A stretch of 64,000 nucleotides of DNA from Pseudomonadota bacterium (GCA_018902545.1 JAHIQM010000013.1:1-64000), one strand, 5' to 3'; positions 1 through 10,539 are shown, counted from the stretch's first letter. Numbers and translations: made by a program. The notes: generated by a model not told the origin, from the letters alone.

Positions 1-114
1 AGGCTGCACTACAACTCCGTTCGCCCGCACTCAAGCCTGAACAACATGACGCCCGAACACTTCTGTCGGCAGTATGGAAAAAACTTGAACCGTGGGGAAA
101 CCCTCAAGAATTGA
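1..114 (+). CDS. IS3-family transposase OrfB, C-terminal fragment
   Basis: The open frame from base 1 reads LHYNSVRPHSSLNNMTPEHF and on to a TGA at 112-114. The Y-N-x-x-R-P-H-x-x-L pattern is the hallmark of the C-terminal end of the DDE integrase core (rve_3) in IS3 OrfB proteins, just after the catalytic glutamate. Only 37 residues are inside the window, so the gene may be intact upstream. Followed within 30 bases by the likely right end of the element. Confidence 0.75.
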   Translation, partial: RLHYNSVRPHSSLNNMTPEHFCRQYGKNLNRGETLKN

Positions 115-140
115 GTGGTCCGAAGTTTCCCGGCAGGTCA
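1..140 (+). mobile_element. Right end of an IS3-family insertion sequence (partial)
   Basis: The window opens inside the last part of an IS3-type transposase and, after its stop, reaches a sequence ending in ...GGCAGGTCA at 140 that looks like a right terminal inverted repeat (IS3-family ends finish in CA). The left end and most of the element lie outside the window, so neither the target duplication nor the matching left repeat can be checked. Confidence 0.6.
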
Positions 141-219
141 AGGCGGTCCGACTGACCGGGATGAACTCCGGCGATCTCATTCAGACTACCGGCTGTGCCT
201 ATTGAGGATTTAATGTGTC

Positions 220-2514
220 ATGAATAATAATCTTCTGTCTCCGGAAGAGTTGGTTTTTTTCTCATTTCCTTTCTTGAATGCCTCAGGAAAATTGGAAAAT
301 TTTCCTTTGCGTCGCGTCTCTTTCGACCTGGATGACTTTCTCCATCTCTTGCCTGTTGACTCTTGCGTTGTGATTTGTACTTCCGACCAAAGCGTCCGGA
401 ATTTTCTTGCCACATTGGAAAAACAGACACGCCGTGCAGGCAATAGGCTTGTGCTTGATGGTGGGGAAGAAGACTGGAAGTGCTGGGCCCAGGCGAAAAA
501 CTATGTACGTGCAGAGACAATTTTCACTGCCGAGGGGAAGATCAATCCTTCGGCATTGGATCGTTTTCGGGATGAAGCGGTGGGCGACGCGTCCAAGGTT
601 TGTCATGTCCATGCGCTGCATTCTTCTCAACTGCTTAAGGTCGGTCATGGAAGTCAGATGTCGGCGCAGGCCGCAGAGCACAACCTGAACATGGTATTCT
701 TCACGCTCTTCCGTGCCCCCTTGCAACCCGAAGCATTAGGCGCTCTGCTGACATCTCCCGGCGTGATCATTGACTCCAATCTTTACCTGCCACCCGATTC
801 ATCCTCCGAAGCAAACAGGCATCCCGAGGCAACGCCCTCGGCCGATTCGGTTCTAGACTGGTTTGTCGAGTATCACCGATTGGCCCAGAAGAATGTTTTC
901 ATGGAAGAAATTCTGAGCGATCTGGAAACCCCGGTATTGGGCGGATACGCCGATGGGCGCATTCTGGGTGGGAACGAGGCTTTTCTCAATCTTTGCGGAT
1001 ATTCGCGATACGACCTTGTGACACGGAACTGGACAATCGATCTTGCAAGCCTGGATTTTCAGGATTTACAGGAAAAGGTTTTCGCATCGCTCCTTGCCAC
1101 TGGCCGCACGCAAGAACTTCATACTGAGTTGCAGACGTTCAGTGGGGCGTGTGTGCCCTGCAATGTCAGCGTATTCTTGCACAAGGATGAAAAAGGCCGC
1201 CCGCTTTATTTCTCCGCGCATTACAATCCGGAAACGAGTTCTCCCGACTCGATACGTTCGGAAGCAACGTCAAGTCATATTTTTTCCGACAGCCTTCTGC
1301 TCGCCCTGAAGCGGTCGATCAGGCACCCGGACTACGCTTTCGCCGTGCTGGTCATGGGGATTGACAATGCGGCGCAGGTTCTTCTCCAGATCGAGGATCA
1401 GAAGACATTTTTTGAACTGCTCGCAAAGAGGACCGTTAACTGTCTGCGCACGCTCGATATTCCGGCATATATGGATTCCGAGCAATTTTTCATATTGCTG
1501 GACAATGTCACGGATGTCATCGGAGCCGTCCGCGTCGCCCAGCGCATTCAAGAGGAAACAGCCAGGGCGTTCAGGCTTGGCCAGAGCGAACTGCGCGTGA
1601 CGTGCAGCTTTGGCGTGGTGATGGCTCCCGGGAATTATACGGACGAAAAAGACATCCTGCAGGATGCGCAGACCGCGTTGAGTCGGGCCATGCAGAGGGG
1701 CGAGCGGCAGATCGTGATCTTTGACGATCGGCAGAACAGCCAGGCCGTGCAGTTTTTGCGGATCGAGAGCGGTCTGCGCAGCGCGCTCCTCGATAATGAA
1801 GTGTGCATGCACTATCAGCCGATAGTGCATCTCGGGACCGGGACGATCAGTGGAGTCGAGGCCTTCATGCGTTGGAATCACAAACGCAAGGGGCTGCTGC
1901 GGGCTGAATGGTTCCTGCCTTTTGCGGAGCACAGCGACGTTGTTTTCGAACTCGAAGCGTGGGCGGTTCGAAGGGCCTGCTCGGCCTTGAAGCGTTTTCA
2001 GCAGGTGATGGGGGAAAAGTTCTTTCTGGGCCTCAACATTTCTCTGAAAAATGCCCTGCGCCTCGGCTTTCTTGAAGAATTGATCGAGGTTGTTCTCGAG
2101 CATGAGCTCAGTCCCGCATCCATTGTTCTGGAAGTGCGCGAGCAGTGGCTGAAATATTTCGCGGAACGCTTTTCAAATGTTTTTGCGGAGGTCAACAAGG
2201 CCGGGGTGGGCATCGTCGTGGACCATTTCGACGCGACCCATATCTCGCTTGCGGACCTGCATCGATTTCCGCTGAGCGGGCTCAAGCTGGACACTTCTCT
2301 GCAGAACGATCCGAGCGTGCTTGCAAGCCTCTCGTCCATCGCGAGAGGTACGGGGCTGATTCTCGTAGCCCCTTGCGTCGAGGACGCGACGCGCTTGCAG
2401 TCACTGCAGGATCATGGCTGCACATATGCCCAGGGCGATGCCCTGGCGCCGGTCATGGACGAGGCGGCCCTGCTTGATTGTCTGCAACATAAACCTGCTC
2501 TAGGCATAGGGTGA
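220..2514 (+). CDS. PAS / degenerate GGDEF / degenerate EAL protein
   Basis: A 764-residue protein built like a cyclic-di-GMP turnover enzyme. The N-terminal 220 residues match nothing I recognise; a PAS domain follows (about 230-345), then a GGDEF-fold domain (about 360-515) and an EAL-fold domain (about 520-760). Both output domains have lost key motifs. GGDEF is replaced by DSEQF. In EAL the signature is VEAFMRW (near residue 547), and the metal-binding DDFG stretch reads VDHFDATHISL. It is therefore likely a non-catalytic nucleotide sensor or scaffold rather than an enzyme (inference). No transmembrane segment is seen. It is followed 5 bases later by an intact diguanylate cyclase, which it may control. 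Confidence 0.85.
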   Translation: MNNNLLSPEELVFFSFPFLNASGKLENFPLRRVSFDLDDFLHLLPVDSCVVICTSDQSVRNFLATLEKQTRRAGNRLVLDGGEEDWKCWAQAKNYVRAETIFTAEGKINPSALDRFRDEAVGDASKVCHVHALHSSQLLKVGHGSQMSAQAAEHNLNMVFFTLFRAPLQPEALGALLTSPGVIIDSNLYLPPDSSSEANRHPEATPSADSVLDWFVEYHRLAQKNVFMEEILSDLETPVLGGYADGRILGGNEAFLNLCGYSRYDLVTRNWTIDLASLDFQDLQEKVFASLLATGRTQELHTELQTFSGACVPCNVSVFLHKDEKGRPLYFSAHYNPETSSPDSIRSEATSSHIFSDSLLLALKRSIRHPDYAFAVLVMGIDNAAQVLLQIEDQKTFFELLAKRTVNCLRTLDIPAYMDSEQFFILLDNVTDVIGAVRVAQRIQEETARAFRLGQSELRVTCSFGVVMAPGNYTDEKDILQDAQTALSRAMQRGERQIVIFDDRQNSQAVQFLRIESGLRSALLDNEVCMHYQPIVHLGTGTISGVEAFMRWNHKRKGLLRAEWFLPFAEHSDVVFELEAWAVRRACSALKRFQQVMGEKFFLGLNISLKNALRLGFLEELIEVVLEHELSPASIVLEVREQWLKYFAERFSNVFAEVNKAGVGIVVDHFDATHISLADLHRFPLSGLKLDTSLQNDPSVLASLSSIARGTGLILVAPCVEDATRLQSLQDHGCTYAQGDALAPVMDEAALLDCLQHKPALGIG

Positions 2515-2519
2515 AACTA

Positions 2520-3392
2520 ATGAAATCAAAAGATTTGAAAAAAATCGCTTCCGACAAGAAAATTTTGCTCGGACAAGTGCTGAAGAAGAATGAAAAAATC
2601 AAAAGATCGGTCAAGAAGGCTGCCGGTGACCTCACCTTGGTTAATAAAGTCCTCAAGCAGGACAAGGTCACTGTTGAGGTTATGGAGCAGGCCCTCACTC
2701 AGAATAAGGATGTTGAACACAAGGTTACGAAAGCGGCAGAAGATTTGAGAATAGTTAACGTGAAACTCGCCAATGAAATGGCTGAGCGGATGGTTATCGA
2801 ATCCGAACTGGTCGTTACGAAGACCGACTTGGCCGAAGTGCGCGAGGATTTATCAAAAGCCGAAGTGGACGTCGAAATAGCACAACAGCTTGCGCTTCAG
2901 GACGTACTCACCGCCCTTCCGAATCGTGCGTCGTTTGAACAGGGTCTCGAGCACGGGCTGACCCAGGCAAAACGGCACGGTTGGAGACTCGCCGTCCTCT
3001 TTATTGATATCGACAAATTTAAAACTATCAACGACTCTTATGGTCACAGCATGGGAGACCAGGCGTTGCTGACGGTGGCAAACCGTTTAAAGTCATTTGT
3101 CCGCGGTGGAGACATGGTCAGTCGCTGGGGAGGCGATGAATTTGTGTGTCTGCTGCTGGAAATCAAGCAAGACGCGGACGTGACTCGCCTTGCAGAGAAG
3201 TTGGTAAATCGGATTGCAGAACCTTGCGAGTTTGATGGGACGGTTCTTTCCATAACAAGCAGTATTGGTATCGCCATGTATCCTGAAGATGGAGAAACGG
3301 CAGACATTCTTTTCAAAAATGCCGATACAGCAATGTACAAAGCCAAAGGAACAGAGAACCGGGTTGTGCTGTTCCGGACCATCCCTCATTAG
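2520..3392 (+). CDS. Diguanylate cyclase with N-terminal coiled coil
   Basis: Makes cyclic-di-GMP from two GTP. The first 120 residues are charged, Lys/Glu-rich and heptad-like, probably a coiled-coil dimerisation segment with no recognisable sensor domain. The GGDEF domain fills the rest: DALTALPNRASFE-type start, DIDKFKTINDSYGH, and an intact signature SRWGGDEFV. An RGGD motif sits just upstream, at the position of the RxxD product-inhibition site. The ATG at 2520 is preferred over the GTG at 2511 because AGGG lies 8 bases before it. It is coupled to the preceding degenerate GGDEF/EAL gene, so the two probably act together. Confidence 0.9.
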   Translation: MKSKDLKKIASDKKILLGQVLKKNEKIKRSVKKAAGDLTLVNKVLKQDKVTVEVMEQALTQNKDVEHKVTKAAEDLRIVNVKLANEMAERMVIESELVVTKTDLAEVREDLSKAEVDVEIAQQLALQDVLTALPNRASFEQGLEHGLTQAKRHGWRLAVLFIDIDKFKTINDSYGHSMGDQALLTVANRLKSFVRGGDMVSRWGGDEFVCLLLEIKQDADVTRLAEKLVNRIAEPCEFDGTVLSITSSIGIAMYPEDGETADILFKNADTAMYKAKGTENRVVLFRTIPH

Positions 3393-3737
3393 CCCCATGC
3401 GGAGCAATTGCGAGAGCTGCTCAAAATACTCCGTTTGCCAGATTGCCAAAACCGTCCGAGGTCACTAACCTGCAAGACTGACACAAAGACCACGGACCGG
3501 ATTTGCTTGCGTAGAATCTCCATGAACTGCTCCTTGCCCATGTTGTCCCCAACCAATGCCCCCTTTGTCGTCATGCCTTCATGAGCAGCGAAGTCAAAAA
3601 AGGAATGTCAGACTTTCTTGAGGCGCACGGAAAAATGTATGACAGTTGCGCACAGTAGGTAGTTGCGTTGCCAAGAGTTACGGAATGTGTAAAGCTTCTC
3701 CAACGTATTCAATGCTTTTCATTGCGGGGGAACCGGC
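3393..3737. other. Non-coding gap after the diguanylate cyclase gene
   Basis: About 345 bases with no convincing gene. Very short frames exist (a Cys-rich 23-residue frame from 3397; a 25-residue frame from 3581; a 61-residue frame on the minus strand 3389-3574), but none has a convincing ribosome site or recognisable family. No clear terminator hairpin was found. It should contain the promoter of the corrinoid operon that begins at 3738. Confidence 0.5.
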
Positions 3738-4424
3738 ATGACGGAAGAGACTCCCATGGGTCTGGAAGCGAACAGGGAAGCCCTGTACGCACTGATGCTT
3801 GAAGCGGAACGCGAAAAGGCTCTGGCCATGCTGCTGGATCATGCGCGGCGGCACGGCTTTCAGTCGGCGGTGAGCGAGGTGCTCGAGCCTGTGCTGGAGA
3901 GGGCCGGAGAAGCCTGGCTGCGGGAGAATTTGTCTCTGGCCCAGGGCTATGTGGCCGGGAAGATAGCCGAAGATCTCCTGGTCGCCGCCGCCGAAATCGG
4001 CGGGGACCTGAAGCTTGACGTGAAGGGGCCCGTGGTGATTGGCAATGTGGAGGACGACTATCACTCTCTGGGCCGCAAGATGGTTGCGGTTTTTTTGCGC
4101 GCCGCCGGGTGGAAGGTCATCGATCTTGGCAATGACGTTGCTCCGAGTCAGTTTGTGGACGCAGCCGTGGAGCATGGAGCGCGGGTCATCGGGGCCTCGG
4201 CCATGATGCTGACTACGGCCGAGAACGTCCGCCACCTTCGCACCGAGATCGATGCCCGCGGAATGGGCGGCAGAGTTCAGCTGGCCGTGGGAGGGGCGGT
4301 CTTCAAGCTGCGTCCGGATTTGATGCAGGAGGTCGGCGGAGACGGGACCGCCTCCAGCGCCATCCAGGCTCCGGAGCTTTTCGAGCGGCTGTGGGCCCAA
4401 AGCCTCGAGGCGGAAGGGGCATGA
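3738..4424 (+). CDS. Methyltransferase corrinoid protein (B12-binding)
   Basis: A 228-residue protein of the MtaC/MtbC/MtgC type that carries a methyl group on its corrinoid cofactor. The N-terminal about 90 residues form the helical cap domain; the C-terminal Rossmann-like domain has the cobalamin motif DYHSLG (near residues 105-111; the His is the lower cobalt ligand), followed by GASAMMLTT and VAVGGAVF. It is the first gene of a tightly overlapping operon: its TGA overlaps the ATG of the next gene, a UroD-type methyltransferase. No substrate-specific methyltransferase (MttB/MtaB type) is next to it, so the methyl donor is unknown. GGGGGAA precedes the start. Confidence 0.9.
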   Translation: MTEETPMGLEANREALYALMLEAEREKALAMLLDHARRHGFQSAVSEVLEPVLERAGEAWLRENLSLAQGYVAGKIAEDLLVAAAEIGGDLKLDVKGPVVIGNVEDDYHSLGRKMVAVFLRAAGWKVIDLGNDVAPSQFVDAAVEHGARVIGASAMMLTTAENVRHLRTEIDARGMGGRVQLAVGGAVFKLRPDLMQEVGGDGTASSAIQAPELFERLWAQSLEAEGA

Positions 4425-5440
4425 CCGGCATGGAGCGCGTACTCTGCGCCCTGCGCGGTGAGCCAGCGGATCGCCGCGCCTTCACTCTGGCCCTGAGCCT
4501 CTACGGGTCCAGGCTCTCCGGATGCCCGACACGCGAGTACTATTCCGAGCCTGTGCGGTATCTGGAAGGGCAGCGCGAGGTCGTGCGTCTTATGGACCCG
4601 GACATAGTCTTTGCCCCTTTTGCACTGCCCTTCGAAGCCCTGGCTTACGGCGGGGAAGGGATCTGGCTGGACAGGTTTCCGCCCAACGTCCGCAAGCCTC
4701 CATTTCGGGAGCACGGCCAGGTGCGACCTTTGGGCGATGACCTGCTGCGCAGTCCCGGAGTGGCTTACCTGATCGAATCCACCCGCCTGCTGGCCGAAGA
4801 GTTCGGGCCGGACAAGGCAGTCTGCGCCGTAGTCACCGCGCCCGTGGACCTGCCGGCCATGCTGCTGGGCATCGAGACCTGGCTTGAGACCCTGCTTTTT
4901 GACCATGAGCGCGCCGCACACCTCATGGACTTGGCCACGGAGCACTTCCTGCGCCTGACCGGAGCCTGTTTCGCCGCTGGGGCCTCCTTCGTGGCCGTTC
5001 CGGTCATGTTCGCCAACCTGCGCCTGGTCACCCCGGCCCTGCTCGAAAAAAACATCCTGCCCGAGCTGGCCCGGGCCTTTGGCCAGGCCAAGGGCCCGCT
5101 GGTCTACCATCACGGCGGCAACCGCATCCTCGACCATCTTGGACTTTACTCGAATCTGCCGGGAGTGGCAGGTTTTCTCTTCGATCCTCGCGATGATCTC
5201 GCGCATGCCAGGGAGACGTTGGGCTTAGGGCGGCTCATGCTCGGCAACGTGAATGGCCCCGGCTTGGCGCGCATGCAGCCCGGCGATGCCTACGCATCCG
5301 TCTCGGCCATTCTGGCCAACCGGGCCGGCGACAGGAATTTCGTGCTTGCCTCGGCGCACGCGGATATCCCCTTCGACACCAACCCTGACACGCTGCTGGC
5401 CGTGCGCCGGGCGGTGGTAGATGCCGGAGCGGTCGCATGA
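4421..5440 (+). CDS. Uroporphyrinogen decarboxylase-family methyltransferase with altered zinc site
   Basis: A 339-residue URO-D family protein related to MtaA/MtbA, which move methyl groups between a corrinoid protein and a thiol. The ATG at 4421 overlaps the previous stop (ATGA) and is preferred over an upstream GTG. In MtaA-type enzymes zinc is held by His-x-Cys and a second Cys in a PGCG-like loop. Here the first motif reads YHHGGN (His230, Gly where Cys is expected) and the second reads ASAHADIP (His313 where Cys is expected). The metal site is therefore His-rich or lost. This is seen directly in the sequence; its consequence is unknown. Partner genes are the corrinoid protein, DUF1638 and a sensor kinase. 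Confidence 0.85.
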   Translation: MTGMERVLCALRGEPADRRAFTLALSLYGSRLSGCPTREYYSEPVRYLEGQREVVRLMDPDIVFAPFALPFEALAYGGEGIWLDRFPPNVRKPPFREHGQVRPLGDDLLRSPGVAYLIESTRLLAEEFGPDKAVCAVVTAPVDLPAMLLGIETWLETLLFDHERAAHLMDLATEHFLRLTGACFAAGASFVAVPVMFANLRLVTPALLEKNILPELARAFGQAKGPLVYHHGGNRILDHLGLYSNLPGVAGFLFDPRDDLAHARETLGLGRLMLGNVNGPGLARMQPGDAYASVSAILANRAGDRNFVLASAHADIPFDTNPDTLLAVRRAVVDAGAVA

Positions 5441-6004
5441 AAGATATCCTGGCCATAACCTGCGGCATTTTCCAGGCAGAAATGGCCGCGCTTGCACCCC
5501 GATTTCCCCGCCTTCGGTTCGTGCATGCCGATTCCATGCTGCACATGCGCCCGGATCTGCTCCAGACCCACATCGATGATCTGCTCGCCGAGCATCCGTC
5601 GGGCAAGGTGCTCTTCATCTATGGCGACTGCACTCCGCGCATCGTCGAGCTGTGCCGGCAGCCCGGTTTTGCCAAGACCTCGGGAATCAACTGCTGCGAA
5701 ATCATGCTCGGCCGTGAGGAATACCGGCGACTGCGCAAGGCCGGAGCATTTTTTTTCCTGCCCGAATGGAGCATGCGCTGGCGACAGGTCTTCGAGCGCG
5801 AGCTGGGCTTTGCCGGCGGACGCGGAGCCGGAGAAATGCTGCGCGAAGTGCACAGTCATCTCATTTACTTGGACACCGGCGTCATGCCTGTGCCACAGGC
5901 GCTTTTGCAGGAAATCAGTCGGGAACTTGTGATGCCCGTGACCGTCCTGCCGACGGGGCTTAACCAGCTGGAGCAGGCTGTCGAAGCCGCACAGGAGAGA
6001 CTCG

Positions 6005-6012
<8 letters not shown>
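5437..6012 (+). CDS. DUF1638 domain protein
   Basis: A 191-residue soluble protein matching the DUF1638 pattern: ITCGIFQAEM near the start, then FIYGDCTPRIVELC and INCCEIMLGREEY. Several cysteines (in CGIF, DCTP, ELC, NCCEIM) could bind metal. DUF1638 proteins are commonly encoded with corrinoid proteins and methyltransferases, but no biochemical role is established to my knowledge. It overlaps the methyltransferase gene by 4 bases and the sensor kinase gene by 8 bases, so co-translation is very likely. Confidence 0.8.
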
Positions 6013-8041
<2,029 letters not shown>

Positions 8042-8110
8042 TCAGCGCCTTAAATCTTACGGCGGGAGCTGTGCCGCATGAATTGGCTCCAAAGCATTTC
8101 GTACAGGAAT

Positions 8111-8138
8111 GAGTATGGAGTATGGAGTTTGGAGTTTT
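8111..8138. repeat. Four tandem heptamers (GAGTATG / GAGTTTG type)
   Basis: Reads GAGTATG, GAGTATG, GAGTTTG, GAGTTTT back to back. The first two units are identical and the later ones diverge. It is a short low-complexity repeat just outside the large inverted repeat; it may be slippage-derived. Confidence 0.8.
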
Positions 8139-8159
8139 TTGGTTTTGGGGTTGGCGGTC

Positions 8160-8332
8160 GCCCTGCGGGTTGATCCAGGCAAGGCCCGCCGGAACTCCTT
8201 CTCCGGCCTCGTAGAGTTGAATCGTTGCGTGCCGGGCGGTTGATTGGGGCCGGGCGCTTGGCAACGATTCAACAAACGATGCCTGGCTCAGTCAGACAGC
8301 CGGCACCCCTTGCCCGGATCAACCCGCAGGGC
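8160..8332. repeat. Large nested inverted repeat, MITE-like or giant stem-loop
   Basis: Outer arms are a perfect 17-base inverted repeat (8160-8176 and 8316-8332, GCCCTGCGGGTTGATCC). Inside them the arms remain partly complementary (GGCAAGG and CCGG blocks). An inner perfect 13-base inverted repeat GTTGAATCGTTGC pairs 8216-8228 with 8261-8273. The whole could fold into one long hairpin of about 170 bases. It has no coding capacity. Size and symmetry fit a non-autonomous miniature element, but no target duplication was recognised. Confidence 0.75.
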
Positions 8333-8449
8333 TTGGTTGTGAGAGGGCGTGTTGCCGGAAGCAGTGGACAAGATGGGTTTGGGTTGGATCAAATGTTGGG
8401 TTCGAGTGCGGCAATCTGTTTTTTAGGTGTTCGAGACAGGAAATTGAAA

Positions 8450-8482
8450 ACGGGGGCCTCGGCGTTGTGCCGAAGCCCCCGT
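8450..8482 (-). terminator. Rho-independent terminator of nrfHA
   Basis: Stem ACGGGGGC(C/T)TCGGC at 8450-8463 pairs with 8469-8482 around a 5-base loop, with one mismatch. On the minus strand it is followed by TTTTC. It lies 23 bases beyond the nrfA stop. Confidence 0.85.
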
Positions 8483-8504
8483 CATGATTCGGGCTATGCG
8501 AGGT

Positions 8505-10070
8505 CTAGCTGGCGGCAGGAGCCGGGAGCAGGCGTTTGTTGCCTTCCCAGACTTTCTCGGCCTTGGGGGTGAGTTTCAGGTACTGCAGCCATTTGTGGCT
8601 GGCCAGGTGCTCGGGGTCCATCTGCAGTTCGCGGCTGTGATTGAGGATGGGGGGCACCAGTTCGTTGATGTCTCCAGACAGAGCTTCGGCCGTGGTGAAG
8701 GCCGCCGCCTGGACGGCGATGTCCACTGCCTTCTGGCTGTACTGCTGGGATTTGGCCAGGGTGTCCAGGGCCTTGGTCGGATTGTGGAAACCGGCGCTGT
8801 TCTCGGCGGAGACGTAGTCCCAGAAGAACTGTCCCTTGCGGCACATCTGCCGGGCGTCGATCATGAGCTGGTCGAAGTTGGCAGGCTTTTCGCCCTGGAA
8901 CTCGGCGGCCATGCGGATGGCCTCGTGCGCCTTGATGGAGATTTCCTGGGCGATCATGAGCTGGTCCCAGACCTTCTGCTGGCTGAAAATGACGCGCTGC
9001 TTGAGGTAGTCAGGGGTCTTGTCGGTATGGCACTGGCGACAGGCCTTCATGTCCACGTCCTTGAGGGGCGAGGTCCACTGGTGGTTGGAGATTTTCTTTT
9101 TCCCGTCGAGGCGCAGGTAGTTCATGTGACAGTCGGCGCAGGTCACGCCGGCCGCTCCATGGGAACCGTCCTCCCACATCTCGTATTCGGGGTGTTGGGC
9201 CTTGAGCATGGGGGTCTGGGACACGGGATGGACCCAATCCACGAAGTTGCCTTCGAAACCGGGCGTGGTCGTGTCGCCATGAGTCTTGTAGTATTCGAAC
9301 ATTTCTTCGGGGTTTTTGCCCAAGCTCCAGGGGAAGACGGGCTTTTTGGCCGCGCCGAAACCCTTGTCCTGAAAATAGTATTCAACGTGGCACTGGCCGC
9401 AGACCAGGGCGCGCTGCTCATTGCGGGACATGGTCTTGAAATCCTTGCCCTCGGCTTTGAGATAGTCCTGCAGGGGCACGGAGTAGAGGCGCAGCTCCAT
9501 ATTGGCCGGGTCGTGACAGTTGGCGCAGCCGATGGTCAGGTCCTCCATGTCGATATTCTCGCGCAAAGAATTGAAATCCTTTGCCCAGAAATCGTCGCCA
9601 CCGTTATTTTTTACCATGTCGTTCATGTTGGTGACCTTGCAGTTGTAGCAGGTCGCGGGGAGCCCACCTTTCTCGTCATAGCGGTTGATGCGGTCGATGT
9701 GCAGGATGTCCTTGACCGCGTAGGTGTGTCCGCGGGCGCGGCGGTACTCGTAGCTGAAGGGGTAGCCGAGCCACAGGTTTTTCAGATAGGGCTGGGCGTG
9801 TTTGTAGCCCTCGGGCAAGGGGTTTACTCCATCGTTCTTGCTGTGGGGGACGGACCCGCCGTACTCGGTCATGGCCTTGTCGTCGTTGTTGCGCAGGTAT
9901 GTTTCGTAGTGCAGCGGGAATTCGGCCTTGAAGGCGGAGTTCTTGGTTTCTTCCGACGAAAGTTTAGTCTTGAATTCCGGGGTCTTGGGCTCCGATACAT
10001 CGGAACAGCCGGACAGGGCCAGGGCCAGACCCAGGGCCAGGGTGGTCAGAATGGTCTTGGTGCTACGCAT
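8505..10070 (-). CDS. nrfA: Ammonia-forming cytochrome c nitrite reductase catalytic subunit NrfA
   Basis: Reduces nitrite to ammonium with six electrons in the periplasm, and detoxifies nitrite in sulfate reducers. The 521-residue precursor starts with a lipoprotein-type signal (LALGLALALSGCSD). Five heme sites are visible: the diagnostic active-site CYNCK (CxxCK), then CANCH, CGQCH, CADCH and CRQCH. Likely catalytic partners are the Arg in ELRLYS, the Tyr in CHVEYYF and the His in KAQHPEY. The length is normal for the family. The start overlaps the end of nrfH. A strong terminator follows. Confidence 0.98.
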   Translation of the reverse strand: MRSTKTILTTLALGLALALSGCSDVSEPKTPEFKTKLSSEETKNSAFKAEFPLHYETYLRNNDDKAMTEYGGSVPHSKNDGVNPLPEGYKHAQPYLKNLWLGYPFSYEYRRARGHTYAVKDILHIDRINRYDEKGGLPATCYNCKVTNMNDMVKNNGGDDFWAKDFNSLRENIDMEDLTIGCANCHDPANMELRLYSVPLQDYLKAEGKDFKTMSRNEQRALVCGQCHVEYYFQDKGFGAAKKPVFPWSLGKNPEEMFEYYKTHGDTTTPGFEGNFVDWVHPVSQTPMLKAQHPEYEMWEDGSHGAAGVTCADCHMNYLRLDGKKKISNHQWTSPLKDVDMKACRQCHTDKTPDYLKQRVIFSQQKVWDQLMIAQEISIKAHEAIRMAAEFQGEKPANFDQLMIDARQMCRKGQFFWDYVSAENSAGFHNPTKALDTLAKSQQYSQKAVDIAVQAAAFTTAEALSGDINELVPPILNHSRELQMDPEHLASHKWLQYLKLTPKAEKVWEGNKRLLPAPAAS

Positions 10071-10539
10071 CGGCGGCGCTCCTTTTGGCTACGGGGATTT
10101 TCGGGGAATGGGGTACGTGGCGGTGGCAATCAGTGCAGAACTGCTTGCTCTGCATGATCACGGTGGACGTGGTCGCATCGTGGCAACGCTGACAGTTAGC
10201 CTGGGTCACATCCTTGGTTTCTTCACCCGGATGGATGAGGTCCGGGATGTTCTTGGTCGCCGTAGCCAGGATGTCACGCGCCCCCTCCTTGGTCTTGAAG
10301 GGGATCTTGGCCGCCAGGTTATGCGGGGCGTGGCAATCGTTGCAGGCCAGTTTGGCATGGACCGAAGTCTTGTGCGTCAGGGCCGCCTCGGCCATGGAGT
10401 GGCAGCTGCCGCAGAAGCTGGCCTGGTCTGTGGCCGTCATTGCCAGGGCCACCCCGACCGTGACCACGATGCCCGCGATGGCCGGAGCCAGGGCTAGCCG
10501 CCATCCCCGCCCGCTGGGTGCATCTTTTTTTAGGTTCAT
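10063..10539 (-). CDS. nrfH: Cytochrome c nitrite reductase quinol-oxidising subunit NrfH
   Basis: A 158-residue NapC/NirT-type tetraheme anchor that takes electrons from menaquinol and hands them to NrfA. One N-terminal membrane helix (about residues 12-32) is followed by four CxxCH sites: CGSCHSM (the Met is the family's unusual heme 1 ligand), CNDCH, CQRCH and CTDCH. The ATG at 10539 was chosen because CAGGAGG lies just upstream; a longer frame exists but lacks this. It overlaps nrfA by 8 bases. The arrangement nrfH-nrfA, without nrfBCD, is the type known from Desulfovibrio and Wolinella. Confidence 0.97.
   Translation of the reverse strand: MNLKKDAPSGRGWRLALAPAIAGIVVTVGVALAMTATDQASFCGSCHSMAEAALTHKTSVHAKLACNDCHAPHNLAAKIPFKTKEGARDILATATKNIPDLIHPGEETKDVTQANCQRCHDATTSTVIMQSKQFCTDCHRHVPHSPKIPVAKRSAADA

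Larger units (their letters stand above)
8042..8504. other. 463-base intergenic region rich in repeats
   Basis: No gene is supported here. The region contains four tandem heptamers (8111-8138), a large nested inverted repeat (8160-8332) and, at its right edge, the terminator of the minus-strand nrfHA operon (8450-8482). The inverted repeat suggests either a miniature mobile element or a structured RNA. No terminator for the plus-strand hybrid kinase gene was identified apart from these repeats. Confidence 0.6.

Noticed and set aside
3389-3574. A 61-residue frame on the minus strand and two tiny plus-strand frames (3397-3468, 3581-3658) in the gap before the corrinoid operon
   Set aside because: No recognisable family, weak or absent ribosome sites and no neighbours on the minus strand; treated as non-coding.
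8111-8332. CRISPR array in the repeat-rich region
   Set aside because: Repeats are short tandem heptamers and inverted arms, not regularly spaced direct repeats with unique spacers; no cas gene nearby.
8484-10157. Long plus-strand frame (557 codons) over nrfA
   Set aside because: It is the mirror of the nrfA/nrfH coding strand; nrfA has five heme motifs, a signal peptide and family length.
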